A DNA stretch of 49,009 nucleotides, taken from Paraburkholderia podalyriae (GTDB taxonomy: Bacteria; Pseudomonadota; Gammaproteobacteria; Burkholderiales; Burkholderiaceae). Under the pieces are notes generated by a model. It was not told the DNA's origin, made no database searches, and saw only the letters and a list, made by a program, of their open reading frames with translations. The position numbers and the translations under genes were made by a program. The stretch lies in the NCBI RefSeq assembly GCF_014397785.1, contig NZ_VZQQ01000046.1:1-49009 (forward strand), read 5' to 3'. Position 1 is the stretch's first letter; every line of letters begins with the position of its first letter. Positions 23,522 through 31,514 of this stretch are shown piece by piece.

Positions 23522-24171
23522 ATGAAGTCAGACATGGAATTGCAGCAGCAGGTTGAAGAAGAACTGGCTTGGGATCCGGCCGTCAGCGTCACGGACATCG
23601 GCGTCGAAGTATGCGACCGTGTCGTCACGCTGTCCGGCCACCCGGTCAGCTACGCGGAAAAAGTCGCGGCGGAAAAGGCGGCGCAACGCGTCGCGGGCGT
23701 GAAGGCCGTCGTCGTGGAATTGGATGTGCGCCCGCTGCATACCGATGTGCGAACCGACGAAGACATTGCCCGGGCAGTTCGCACGATGCTGCGCTGGACG
23801 GTCGGTTTGAGCGAAGACTCCGTGAAGGTGCAGGTCGAAAGAGGCTGGGTGACATTAAGCGGCGAAGTCGAGAGTGCCCATCAGAGTCATCTCGCCACCC
23901 GCACGATCTCGTGTATGCGTGGCGTAATCGGCGTCTCGAACACGATCCGCATCGGCGGGAACGTCGCCGCGCAGGATATCGGCGAGCAGATCAGCCAGGC
24001 GCTGCAGCGTCACGCCGACCGCGAGGCAAAGCATATCGCGGTCAAGGTGCACGAAGGCACCGTGACGCTGACCGGCAAGGTCGATTCCGCCGCGGAGCGT
24101 TCGGCTGCGCGCGGAGCCGCGTGGCGGCGCCGGGCGTGCATGCGGTCGTCGACAATCTGACCGTGGGCTAA
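23522..24171 (+). pseudogene. BON-domain protein, frameshifted near the 3' end
   Basis: The frame from ATG 23522 (AAGGAG upstream) encodes three BON modules: about 5-70 (VSVTDIGVEVCDRVVTLSGH), 80-145 (LSEDSVKVQVERGWVTLSGE) and 155-215 (HIAVKVHEGTVTLTGKVDSA). The last module should end VAAPGVHAVVDNLTVG, which is present in the neighbouring frame to a stop at 24171. A single-base shift near 24110-24125 (GCCGCGTGGCGGCGCC) separates it, and the current frame ends in WRRRACMRSSTI at 24160. Loss of only the last strand may leave a partly functional protein. BON proteins are usually periplasmic and bind membranes, but no signal peptide is present here, so a cytoplasmic role is likely. Confidence 0.75.
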
Positions 24172-24248
24172 CTTGCGGCGCGCGGCCGGGGCGCAGTTTT
24201 GCGTGCGGTTCGCGTCGCTTCATCGAGGTGAAAGTTCAGGAGCGGCTC

Positions 24249-24527
24249 ATGACCCTTTCCGGAAAAGTTGGCGACGGCCATTGGTCGGTATCGGTCGTGA
24301 CGCATCCGACAGCGGGCGGTTTCAACTGCTCGATCCAGCTCAGTCACACGACACCGGAAGGCGTCTTCACCCACGAGTTCACGCACAGCAGCGTACTTTC
24401 GAGCGAACGCGAAGCCGTGCTCGCCGGGCTGCGCGAGGGGATGGTGTGGGTGCAGCTGAAGATGTCAAAGACGTTGTCGCTTCAGGCGGCAGACCACGCT
24501 CAACTCAAACCACACTCAACGCAATAG
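24249..24527 (+). CDS. hypothetical protein, 92 aa
   Basis: The ATG at 24249 has CAGGAG upstream. The product begins MTLSGKVGDGHWSVSVVTHP and is a small beta-rich protein with FNCSIQLSHTTPEGVFTHEF and a helix SSEREAVLAGLREGMVWVQL. It has no signal peptide or membrane segment and belongs to no family I recognise. It sits between the BON and CBS-BON genes with gaps of 77 and 14 bp, so it is part of the stress-protein operon. The pattern suggests a UPF/DUF of the short stress-linked type common in Burkholderia. Confidence 0.7.
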   Translation: MTLSGKVGDGHWSVSVVTHPTAGGFNCSIQLSHTTPEGVFTHEFTHSSVLSSEREAVLAGLREGMVWVQLKMSKTLSLQAADHAQLKPHSTQ

Positions 24528-24541
24528 TCAGGAGACTTGCC

Positions 24542-25237
24542 ATGCGTGCTTTCGACATAATGACCAGTAACGTGATATCCGTCAGGCCCGACATGACGGT
24601 GCGCGAAGTCGCGAGGATGTTCGTGGAAAAGAGAATCAGTGGCGCGCCGGTAGTCGATGCAGCCGACGCTATCGTCGGCATGGTCAGCGAAGGCGATCTG
24701 CTTCGACGCGTCGAGCTCGACACCGATAAACCCGTGCGTTCATCATGGCTCGACCTGTTCTCCGCGAGCGACGACGCTCGCAACTATGTGAAGTCGCATG
24801 GACTGAAAGTCGAAGACGTGATGTCGCGCGAGGTCGTCTCCGTGGACGAAGACACGCCGATCGGCGACGTCGCCGCACTTCTCGAAACGCAGCATATCAA
24901 ACGTGTGCCCGTGACCAGAGCCGGCAAGATGAGCGGCATTATCAGCCGAGCCAATCTGATTCAGGCATTGGCCAGTCTCCCGGAGGAGCCCGCGCGCGAC
25001 GCCGGCGCCGACGTCACGGACCGGGAGATTCGTGCGATGTTGATGGGCGAGTTGGCCGGCCACAAGTGGGCATTCGCTGGACGCAACATCGTCGTGAGCG
25101 ACGGCGTGATCCATCTCTGGGGCGTCTTCCACTCGGCGGAGTCCATCCAGGCGGTTCGCGTGGCAGCCGAGAGCATTTCCGGCGTGAAGGGCGTCGACGA
25201 CCATACGGAGCCGTATCCGGTCATGCCGGGTATTTGA
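24542..25237 (+). CDS. CBS-pair and BON-domain protein
   Basis: This 231-aa protein has two CBS motifs, at about 7-60 (MRAFDIMTSNVISVRPDMTV, ISGAPVVDAADAIVGMVSEG) and 80-138 (VEDVMSREVVSVDEDTPIGD, IKRVPVTRAGKMSGIISRAN). They form one Bateman module, which usually senses adenine nucleotides. A BON domain follows (160-225, NIVVSDGVIHLWGVFHSAES, ISGVKGVDDHTEPY). The combination is common in Burkholderia stress clusters. The role is probably energy-state sensing coupled to a membrane or protein contact; this is inference. AGGAG precedes the ATG by 9 bases. It is the last gene before a 133-bp gap and cbpA. Confidence 0.9.
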   Translation: MRAFDIMTSNVISVRPDMTVREVARMFVEKRISGAPVVDAADAIVGMVSEGDLLRRVELDTDKPVRSSWLDLFSASDDARNYVKSHGLKVEDVMSREVVSVDEDTPIGDVAALLETQHIKRVPVTRAGKMSGIISRANLIQALASLPEEPARDAGADVTDREIRAMLMGELAGHKWAFAGRNIVVSDGVIHLWGVFHSAESIQAVRVAAESISGVKGVDDHTEPYPVMPGI

Positions 25238-25256
25238 ACGGCCGGCCGTCGGCGAG

Positions 25257-25273
25257 AGAGCCGCCGCGGCTCT
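25257..25273 (+). terminator. possible hairpin before cbpA
   Basis: AGAGCC and GGCTCT form a 6-bp stem with a 5-nt loop just after the CBS-BON gene. No T-tract follows, so termination would be weak. Confidence 0.3.
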
Positions 25274-25370
25274 GCCGGGCTGCCCGGATTGGTATAAAGT
25301 GAACCGGGCGCCGCCACTGGCGCGTTGGCCCCGTATTGCCGCCCCCGTTCCTCACCGGTCAGCCTCCAAA

Positions 25371-26327
25371 ATGAAATACAGGGACTATTACGAGATCCTG
25401 AGTCTCGAACGCACCGCTTCTCAGGAAGACATCAAGCGTTCGTATCGTAAGCTCGCGCGCAAATATCATCCGGACGTCAGCAAGCATGACGATGCGGAAG
25501 TCCGCTTCAAGGAGTTGGGCGAGGCGTACGAGGTGCTCAAGGACCCCGAGAAGCGCGCGGCCTACGATCGCATGGGGGACAAATGGCGCGACGGTCAGGA
25601 TTTTCAGCCGCCGCCTGACTGGGACGAAGGCTTCGAATTCCGCGGCGCGGGCAGTCAGCCGGGTGCGCAGACCGACTTCCATGAATTCTTCGAGTCGATG
25701 TTCGGCGGCGCACGCGGCGCGCATGCGCATGCGGGGCACAGGGCGTTCAACGTGCGAGGCGAAGATCATCACGCGAAGGTGCTGATCGATCTCGAAGACG
25801 CGTATCGCGGCGCGCAGCGTTCGATCTCGCTGCAAGTGCCGGTGATCGATGCGCAAGGCCATGTCGCACTGGAATCGCGCACGCTCGACATATCGATTCC
25901 GAAAGGGATACGTGCGGGCCAGCATCTTCGGCTCGGCGGCCAGGGCGGCGCGGGCGCCACGCCCGCGGACGCTGGCGACCTCTACCTGGAAATCGGGTTT
26001 CGCGAACATCCGCGCTTTCGCGTCGACGGCCGCGACGTGTCGCTCGAATTGCCGGTCGCGCCGTGGGAAGCCGCGCTGGGCGCGAAGATTGCGGTGCCGA
26101 TGCCGGATGGTACGGTCGAGATGACAATACCGCCGGGTTCCGCCGGCGGCCGACGCCTGAGACTCAGAGGCAAGGGGATCCCCGCCAACCCGCCTGGCGA
26201 TCTCTACGTGATGCTGAACATCGTTCTGCCTCCGGCGGAAAGCGAAACGGCGAGGGCCGCTTACGACTCGATGCAACGGGCCTTCAACTTCGATCCGCGC
26301 GCGCACTTTTATGGAGGATCATCGTGA
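25371..26327 (+). CDS. cbpA: curved-DNA-binding protein / DnaJ-class co-chaperone
   Basis: This 318-aa class B J-protein has a J domain at 1-68 with the His33-Pro34-Asp35 triad that activates DnaK ATPase. A glycine/phenylalanine-poor linker (FEFRGAGSQPGAQTDFHEFF) follows. Two beta-barrel client domains cover about 130-305 (LIDLEDAYRGAQRSISLQVP, ISIPKGIRAGQHLRLGGQGG, GDLYLEIGFREHPRFRVDGR). There is no zinc finger, which fits CbpA. The ATG at 25371 lacks a clear Shine-Dalgarno. The stop overlaps the GTG of cbpM by 4 nt, as expected for the CbpA-CbpM pair. A TATAAAG sequence at about 25294 may belong to its promoter. Confidence 0.92.
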   Translation: MKYRDYYEILSLERTASQEDIKRSYRKLARKYHPDVSKHDDAEVRFKELGEAYEVLKDPEKRAAYDRMGDKWRDGQDFQPPPDWDEGFEFRGAGSQPGAQTDFHEFFESMFGGARGAHAHAGHRAFNVRGEDHHAKVLIDLEDAYRGAQRSISLQVPVIDAQGHVALESRTLDISIPKGIRAGQHLRLGGQGGAGATPADAGDLYLEIGFREHPRFRVDGRDVSLELPVAPWEAALGAKIAVPMPDGTVEMTIPPGSAGGRRLRLRGKGIPANPPGDLYVMLNIVLPPAESETARAAYDSMQRAFNFDPRAHFYGGSS

Positions 26328-26644
26328 AAGAGACCAGGACCACAACCTGCCTGCAAGGACAGGTTGTCGACGAGAGTGTCGAGTTTACGCTCGTCGAATT
26401 AAGTCGGGCGAGCGGGGCATCGGAAGAGGAATTGAGGCTTTGGGTCTCCGAAGGCGTGTTCGAACCCAAGGGGGATCAACCGCAGGAATGGCGTTTCAGT
26501 GGTGCGGCGTTTCGGCGCGTACGGACCGCACAGCGGCTCGCACGCGATCTTCAAATCAACCCACCTGGCATCGCGCTCGCCCTCGATCTGCTCGACGAAA
26601 TCGACGCGCTGCGCGCGCGTGTCAATCGTCCTCGTGTTGGCTAG
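26324..26644 (+). CDS. cbpM: chaperone modulator CbpM
   Basis: This 106-aa protein starts with GTG at 26324, eight bases after GGAGG, and overlaps the cbpA stop. A MerR-like helical segment, VELSRASGASEEELRLWVSE followed by GVFEP, is characteristic of CbpM, which binds the J domain of CbpA and inhibits both its co-chaperone and DNA-binding activities. A coiled-coil C-terminus (IALALDLLDEIDALRARVNR) follows. The adjacency to cbpA makes the call secure. An antisense reading frame over this gene is a shadow or tail of the broken gene at 26697-26978. Confidence 0.9.
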   Translation: MKETRTTTCLQGQVVDESVEFTLVELSRASGASEEELRLWVSEGVFEPKGDQPQEWRFSGAAFRRVRTAQRLARDLQINPPGIALALDLLDEIDALRARVNRPRVG

Positions 26645-26696
26645 ACGCTGGTGCGCGATGTGTGCGGCGGCGTTGCGTCGGGCTACGCGCAGTGCG

Positions 26697-26978
26697 TCAT
26701 CTTTCGCCGACCGCGCTGACGCGTCGGTGGGAGATGGCACCGGCAAAGAGGCCTGTACTGCCTCGGCAATGGCAAGCGAGAGTCTGTAGTGAAAGAGATC
26801 GCTGGGTCGGCCGGTAGGGTCGTAGGTGCTGTAGGCCAAACTGGTACACGATACCTTTGAGTGTGAAGCGGGGCTCATGGCAGGGCGCCTCCAGCGCAAC
26901 CGGCAATGCCCGCGCGGCGGCGTCAAGCGAGGCCGCGCGGTCTCGCAGGTAGGCGACTTCGTCGGCATCGTGGGACAT
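26697..26978 (-). pseudogene. hypothetical protein, frameshifted
   Basis: ATG at 26978 (GGAG upstream) opens MSHDADEVAYLRDRAASLDA and good coding continues to GIVYQFGL near 26835. From there a different frame reads sensibly as AYSTYDPTGRPSDLFHYRLS then LAIAEAVQASLPVPSPTDAS. The frame of the start stops at 26697 with poor-quality sequence; the other frame continues antisense into cbpM, and its true end is uncertain. A single-base indel near 26835-26845 is implied. I do not recognise the family. A perfect FNR operator lies 126 bp before the start at 27104, shared with the atp operon. Confidence 0.55.
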
Positions 26979-27071
26979 GGCGAACTCCATCTGAAATATG
27001 CGAACACCCTAACGAGCCGCCCGGACGATGTTGTCCAGGATCAGTATGGCCGCCAATCTGACGGGCATCAC

Positions 27072-27085
27072 CACCAAGCTTGGTG
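27072..27085. promoter_or_regulatory. 14-bp perfect palindrome beside an FNR operator
   Basis: CACCAAGCTTGGTG is fully self-complementary. It is centred 32 bp from the centre of the FNR operator at 27104, where the -10 of a minus-strand class II promoter would lie. It may be an operator for a second regulator; this is inference. Confidence 0.4.
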
Positions 27086-27103
27086 ACGTGTCCGCCGCCG
27101 CAT

Positions 27104-27117
27104 TTGATGCAAATCAA
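27104..27117. promoter_or_regulatory. FNR/Anr-type operator between the atp operon and the divergent gene, perfect
   Basis: TTGAT-GCAA-ATCAA matches 10 of 10. It lies 183 bp upstream of atpD and 132 bp upstream of the divergent broken gene (centre to start codon). No clear -10 is seen at 31 bp on either side, so direction is not settled. Confidence 0.82.
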
Positions 27118-27292
27118 TCTGGCCGAAATGTTCGCTGCCCGTGTGCTGCGCTGGCTGGTCCATTACCGCTTCAGATTTATCGGCGCGGTACCGGGCGCGT
27201 GCCTTCTCAGCTACGTTTGATCAATGTCATTTCTTCTGCCGGACGCTGCGGTATCGTGCAACTGTTCGAACTTGGCCGCGAGGAGGCCCGGT

Positions 27293-28771
27293 ATGTCGAC
27301 CCAGCCAGCAGCGATCGCACCCGATGCCCCACCGGCTGCCGGTGACGGCAGCGTCGTCGCGGTCCGGGGCGCAGTGGTCGACGTACGGTTTGCGGGCAAC
27401 CCGCTTCCCCTTATCGACGACGCGTTGCTCATCCTGCCGGACGATCTCGCGCCGGTGCTGGTCGAAGTGCAGGCGCATCTAAGTGAAACGATGGTGCGCG
27501 CAGTGGCGCTGCAATCGACGGCGGGATTACGGCGCGGCGCCCGCGCGCGAGCCTGTGGCGGCCCCATTACGACACCGGTTGGCGAGGCGGTGCTCGGCAG
27601 GCTGCTCGACGTGACGGGCACACCCCGCGACGCTGGCCCAGCGCTCCCTGTAAAGATCGAGCGCCGTCCGATTCATCGGGCGGCGCCGCCGCTTGCCGCG
27701 CAGACCGGCGCGACTTCTCTGTTTTCCACTGGCGTCAAGGTCATCGACCTGCTTGCGCCGCTCGCCCAAGGGGGTAAGGCGGCGATGTTCGGTGGCGCGG
27801 GTGTCGGCAAGACGGTGCTGGTGATGGAGCTGATTCACGCGATGGTCGAGCGCTATCAGGGCATCTCGGTGTTTGCCGGCGTCGGGGAGCGCTCGCGCGA
27901 AGGGCACGAAATGCTGCTTGATATGCGTACGTCCGACGTACTGGCGCGCACCGTTCTGGTGTACGGTCAGATGAACGAGCCGCCAGGCGCACGCTGGCGC
28001 GTGCCGTTCACCGCATTGACGATTGCCGAGTATTTCCGCGACGAACACCGCCAGAATGTTTTGCTGTTGATGGATAACGTGTTCCGTTTCGTGCAGGCGG
28101 GCGCCGAGGTATCGGGCCTGCTGGGGCGCATGCCTTCGAGAGTGGGCTACCAGCCGACGCTGGCGAGCGAAGTCGCGAGTCTGCAGGAACGCATTGTGTC
28201 GGTTGGCGATGTGTCGGTCACGGCGATCGAGGCCGTGTACGTGCCCGCCGACGACTTCACCGACCCAGCCGTCACCGCGATCGCCGCGCATATCGACAGT
28301 ATGGTCGTACTGTCTCGCGCGATGGCCGCTGAAGGCATGTACCCCGCCATCGATCCGATCGCATCGTCGTCGGTTCTGCTCGATCCGCTCGTGGTCGGCG
28401 AGGAACACGTGGCGGTCGCGACCGAGGTACGCCGGATCATCGAGCACTACCGCGAATTGCAGGACGTCATCTCATTGCTCGGTATCGAGGAGCTCGGCGC
28501 AGACGACCGCGTCCTCGTGGAACGAGCCAGACGTCTGCAGCGCTTTCTGACCCAGCCGTTTGCCGTCACGCAAGCCTTCACTGGAGACGTCGGCCGCTCC
28601 GTGGCAGTCACCGAGACGATCGCAGGCTGTAAGGCGATCCTCGCCGGGGAATGTGACACCTGGCAAGAAAGTTCGCTCTATATGGTCGGCTCGCTCGACG
28701 AGGCACGCCACAAGGAAGAGACCGCTGTCGCCGAGAAAGCGGCACATCACGGCGCGGAGCGTGCGCAATGA
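27293..28771 (+). CDS. atpD: N-type ATPase subunit beta
   Basis: This 492-aa catalytic subunit has Walker A GGAGVGKT at 167-174, FAGVGERSREGHE, and the Walker B region VLLLMDNVFRFVQAG, all in the order of F1 beta. Length and the leading Pro/Ala-rich 18 residues fit N-ATPase beta. It is the first gene of atpDCQRBEFAG, the gene order that defines N-ATPases, laterally spread second ATPases found beside the housekeeping ATP synthase. The start is the ATG at 27293 after GAGGAGG; the ORF extension to 27224 lies in the leader. Its stop overlaps atpC by 4 nt. A perfect FNR site is 183 bp upstream. Confidence 0.95.
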   Translation: MSTQPAAIAPDAPPAAGDGSVVAVRGAVVDVRFAGNPLPLIDDALLILPDDLAPVLVEVQAHLSETMVRAVALQSTAGLRRGARARACGGPITTPVGEAVLGRLLDVTGTPRDAGPALPVKIERRPIHRAAPPLAAQTGATSLFSTGVKVIDLLAPLAQGGKAAMFGGAGVGKTVLVMELIHAMVERYQGISVFAGVGERSREGHEMLLDMRTSDVLARTVLVYGQMNEPPGARWRVPFTALTIAEYFRDEHRQNVLLLMDNVFRFVQAGAEVSGLLGRMPSRVGYQPTLASEVASLQERIVSVGDVSVTAIEAVYVPADDFTDPAVTAIAAHIDSMVVLSRAMAAEGMYPAIDPIASSSVLLDPLVVGEEHVAVATEVRRIIEHYRELQDVISLLGIEELGADDRVLVERARRLQRFLTQPFAVTQAFTGDVGRSVAVTETIAGCKAILAGECDTWQESSLYMVGSLDEARHKEETAVAEKAAHHGAERAQ

Positions 28772-29226
28772 GCGGCACATCTTTGACACTGACGATTGCG
28801 ACGCCGTCCCGGGTTTGGTTCGACGCCGTCGAGATCGTATCCCTGCGGGCGGAAGACGAGAGCGGCTCGTTCGGCATCCGCACCAGACATGCAGACTACG
28901 TGACGCTGCTGACGCCCTCGGTGGTCCGCTGGACCTGTGCCGACGGCGCCACCCGCTATTGCGCGGTGGACGGCGGCGTGCTGTTGGTATCGCGCGGCGC
29001 CGAGGTGTCGATTGCCTGCCGCGAAGCGATTCCCGGCGACTCGCTGGAGAGCCTGGAAGCCGGGGTTCGCCGTCACCACGCTGTCGAAGACGATGCGGCA
29101 CGGCGCGCCCGCGTCGACCAGTTGCGTCTGCATGCTCGCGCCGTGCGGCAGATGCTGCGCTATCTGTGTCCACGCCAGGGTAGGGACGCCGCCTATGGCG
29201 TCGCCATGGGAGCAACGTCGCGATGA
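28768..29226 (+). CDS. atpC: N-type ATPase subunit epsilon
   Basis: This 152-aa protein corresponds to F1 epsilon: a beta-sandwich (about 1-95, LTLTIATPSRVWFDAVEIVS, FGIRTRHADYVTLLTPSVVR, GVLLVSRGAEVSIACREA) followed by a helical C-terminus. It links rotor and catalytic head and can inhibit ATP hydrolysis. It is slightly longer than typical housekeeping epsilon (about 140 aa). It overlaps atpD by four nucleotides and atpQ by four, so translation is coupled. Confidence 0.88.
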   Translation: MSGTSLTLTIATPSRVWFDAVEIVSLRAEDESGSFGIRTRHADYVTLLTPSVVRWTCADGATRYCAVDGGVLLVSRGAEVSIACREAIPGDSLESLEAGVRRHHAVEDDAARRARVDQLRLHARAVRQMLRYLCPRQGRDAAYGVAMGATSR

Positions 29227-29540
29227 ACTCGCACCGCCCCGACGCGGGCAAACCGCGTGACGACCGCATGGCCGATGCGGCTCGCCAGGTCGCCGAGCGC
29301 GATGCGCGCGGGCGCGCTGATCCCGAGCCGTCGCTCGGCAGCCGGCTCGGCCAGATCGGCATCCTCGGCTGGGCAATCGTCCTGCCGACGCTGATGGGAC
29401 TCGCATTGGGCCATTGGCTGGACCGGACCTTCGGCACGCGCGTGTTCTTTTCGGCGCCGCTCCTCATGATCGGCGCGGTGGTCGGTTTCTGGTCCGCGTG
29501 GAAGTGGATGCATCGTCAACAGGGAGGGCACCATGACTGA
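29223..29540 (+). CDS. atpQ: N-type ATPase accessory membrane protein AtpQ (AtpI-like)
   Basis: This 105-aa protein has a 42-residue charged N-terminus and two membrane helices (RLGQIGILGWAIVLPTLMGL, then VFFSAPLLMIGAVVGFWSAW), the AtpI-like layout. In N-ATPase operons the gene between atpC and atpR is called atpQ. It probably helps c-ring assembly or metal uptake for the complex. It overlaps atpC by 4 and atpR by 8 nucleotides. Confidence 0.85.
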   Translation: MNSHRPDAGKPRDDRMADAARQVAERDARGRADPEPSLGSRLGQIGILGWAIVLPTLMGLALGHWLDRTFGTRVFFSAPLLMIGAVVGFWSAWKWMHRQQGGHHD

Positions 29541-29814
29541 TCCGCTGCCATCGATCGCCGCGCAGCTCTCCATGGGACTCGCCCTTGGCACGTTGGCCGG
29601 CGCATGGCACTTTGTGTCGCTGCGCTGGAACTGGCCGCTTTTTGCGCAGGGTAGGGCGGCAGCGGCGCTGGCGCTCCAGCTTGTCCGGTTCGCCCCGACC
29701 GGTGCGCTGCTGCTGATGCTCGCGCACGTCGGTGCGCTCGCGCTGCTAGCCGGCATGGCGGGCATCCTGCTCGCACGCACAATCGCGGTACGCAGCCGGG
29801 GAGGCAAGCCATGA
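29533..29814 (+). CDS. atpR: N-type ATPase accessory membrane protein AtpR
   Basis: This 93-aa protein has three hydrophobic segments (about 10-30, 42-62 and 65-85) and carries the N-ATPase specific pattern AGAWHFVSLRWNWPLF, as I recall for AtpR. AtpR occurs only in N-ATPase operons, so its presence separates this operon from a housekeeping ATP synthase. It is thought to interact with the c-ring through conserved charged residues, for example near RFAPTGALLL. The start and stop overlap both neighbours. Confidence 0.85.
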   Translation: MTDPLPSIAAQLSMGLALGTLAGAWHFVSLRWNWPLFAQGRAAAALALQLVRFAPTGALLLMLAHVGALALLAGMAGILLARTIAVRSRGGKP

Positions 29815-30506
29815 CCGCTTCACCGCTGGCTACCGCGCCGCTGCTGCATGTCGGCCCGCTCGCGATCATGGGGCCCGTGCTGACGACCTGGGTCATCATG
29901 GCCGTCATCACGGCGGTGTCGGCCTTGCTGTGCCGCAATCTCGCTCTGATGCCCGGCAAGGTGCAGACCGCGCTCGAACTGCTGGTCGACACGATCGATC
30001 AGCAAATCCGCGACACCATGCAAACCAGTCCAGCCACGTATCGTGCATTGATCGGCACGCTGTTCCTCTTCGTGCTGGTTGCCAACTGGTCCGCGTTGAT
30101 ACCGGGCGTGACGCCACCCACCGCGCACCTCGAAACGGATGCCGCGCTCGCGCTGATCGTCCTGGGCGCCACGGTATTCCACGGCATCCGCACGCGCGGC
30201 ACGGCAGGTTATCTGGCGGCCTTCGCCGAGCCGAGCTGGGTCATGATTCCGCTGAACGTCGTCGAGCAGATCACGCGCACGTTTTCTCTCGTGGTGCGGC
30301 TGTTTGGCAATGTGATGAGCGGCGTGTTCGTGGTCGGCATCATCCTGTCGCTTGCCGGATTGCTCGTGCCCATTCCGCTGATGGCCCTGGACCTGCTTAC
30401 GGGCGCCGTGCAAGCCTACATCTTTGCCGTGCTGTCGATGGTTTTCATCGGCGCGGCGATCAGCGATACCCCTCACCCGGTCAGCGTCAAAAAGGGCAAT
30501 GCTTGA
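29811..30506 (+). CDS. atpB: N-type ATPase subunit a
   Basis: This 231-aa membrane protein has five or more helices. The essential arginine is in TFSLVVRLFGNVMSG (Arg163), which faces the ion-carrying Glu of the c-ring. The helix following, VVGIILSLAGLLVPIPLMAL, completes the half-channels. The motif LVANWSALIPGVTPPTAHLE near residue 90-108 is typical of the N-type a subunit. It overlaps atpR by 4 and atpE by 1 nucleotide (TGATG). Confidence 0.93.
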   Translation: MTASPLATAPLLHVGPLAIMGPVLTTWVIMAVITAVSALLCRNLALMPGKVQTALELLVDTIDQQIRDTMQTSPATYRALIGTLFLFVLVANWSALIPGVTPPTAHLETDAALALIVLGATVFHGIRTRGTAGYLAAFAEPSWVMIPLNVVEQITRTFSLVVRLFGNVMSGVFVVGIILSLAGLLVPIPLMALDLLTGAVQAYIFAVLSMVFIGAAISDTPHPVSVKKGNA

Positions 30507-30754
30507 TGAACAATCTCATTGAAATCGTCAGCATCGCGGCCGCGGCGCTTGCCGTATCGTTCGGCGCGATCGGCCCCGCGCTCGCGGAAGGCCGCGCCGT
30601 CGCCGCCGCGATGGACGCGATCGCGCGGCAGCCAGACTCGGCGGGCACCGTCTCGCGTACCCTGTTCGTGGGTTTGGCCATGATCGAGACGATGGCGATC
30701 TATTGCCTCGTGATCGCCTTGCTGCTGCTCTATGCCAACCCGTTCATCAAATAG
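30506..30754 (+). CDS. atpE: N-type ATPase subunit c (rotor ring)
   Basis: This 82-aa hairpin protein has two membrane helices and the R41-Q42-P43 loop (DAIARQPDS). The ion-binding Glu61 lies in AMIETMAIY; with Glu28 (ALAEGRAVA), Thr62 and Tyr66 it gives the two-carboxylate ligand set of N-type rings. In Na+ rotors the first position is usually Gln. A double Glu was reported, as I recall, for the Burkholderia pseudomallei N-type ring, where protonation was favoured. So H+ is as likely as Na+. ATG overlaps the atpB stop (TGATG). Expected ring size cannot be told from sequence. Confidence 0.93.
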   Translation: MNNLIEIVSIAAAALAVSFGAIGPALAEGRAVAAAMDAIARQPDSAGTVSRTLFVGLAMIETMAIYCLVIALLLLYANPFIK

Positions 30755-30763
30755 GCGGCGCTC

Positions 30764-31513
30764 ATGCGAATCGACTGGTCGACACTCGCGTTGCAGACGA
30801 TCAACGCACTGGTCCTCATCTGGCTGCTCGCACGCTTTCTGTTCCGGCCAGTCGCGCAAATCATCGCCGAGCGCCAGAAGGCAGCGCAGGCGCTCATCGG
30901 CGACGCTGACGCGGCGAAGCAGGCGGCGGTTCGCGAGCGCGACGCTGCGGCTCGCGAGACGCAGCAAATCGTCGCCGCGCGTGGCGACGCCCTGAAGACA
31001 ATCGCGGCGCAGGCGGCGACGGAGAAGGCCGCGCTGCTCGCCGCGGCGCAAGCCGAGGCCGCCGGACTGCGCGCCGCAGCCGGCGCCGAAGCCGCGGCCG
31101 CGCGCGCCGAGCAGGACAAGCTCGTGGCCGTCCGGGCAACCCAGCTGGCCGTCGATATCGCGGCGAAGCTGGTCGCAAAACTGCCGGAGAGCGCGTGCGT
31201 AGCCGGCTTCATCGACGGTCTCGCCGACGGGCTTGCGCAACTGCCTGAAGCGGTTCGCGCGCAGCTCGGTGCAAATGGCGTGACGCTCGCGCTTGCCGCG
31301 CCGCGCGCGCTGCGCCCCGAGGAGCAGGAGCGCTGCCGGGAAGTGCTCGCTAACTGCCTGCAACGGGCAGTCTCGGTTCGATTCGAGGTCGATCCTCAGC
31401 TGATCGCCGGACTGGAATTGCGGGCGCCGCATGCCGTGGTGCGTAACAGCTTTGGAGGCGATCTCGCGCGGATCAGGGCAGCGCTGCTGGATGGCGAACA
31501 TGCGTCCGGCTGA
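30764..31513 (+). CDS. atpF: N-type ATPase subunit b with delta-like C-terminal domain
   Basis: This 249-aa protein is much longer than a normal b subunit (about 155 aa). Residues 1-25 form a membrane anchor (TLALQTINALVLIWLLARFL), 30-150 a long Ala/Glu coiled coil, and the last about 60 residues (QRAVSVRFEVDPQLIAGLEL then RAPHAVVRNSFGGDLARIRA) match the C-terminal domain of the delta subunit. No separate atpH lies in the operon, so the stator b and delta functions are joined here. There is a 9-bp gap after atpE. The Ala-rich helix is an unbroken heptad-like run. Confidence 0.9.
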   Translation: MRIDWSTLALQTINALVLIWLLARFLFRPVAQIIAERQKAAQALIGDADAAKQAAVRERDAAARETQQIVAARGDALKTIAAQAATEKAALLAAAQAEAAGLRAAAGAEAAAARAEQDKLVAVRATQLAVDIAAKLVAKLPESACVAGFIDGLADGLAQLPEAVRAQLGANGVTLALAAPRALRPEEQERCREVLANCLQRAVSVRFEVDPQLIAGLELRAPHAVVRNSFGGDLARIRAALLDGEHASG

Positions 31514-31514
31514 C

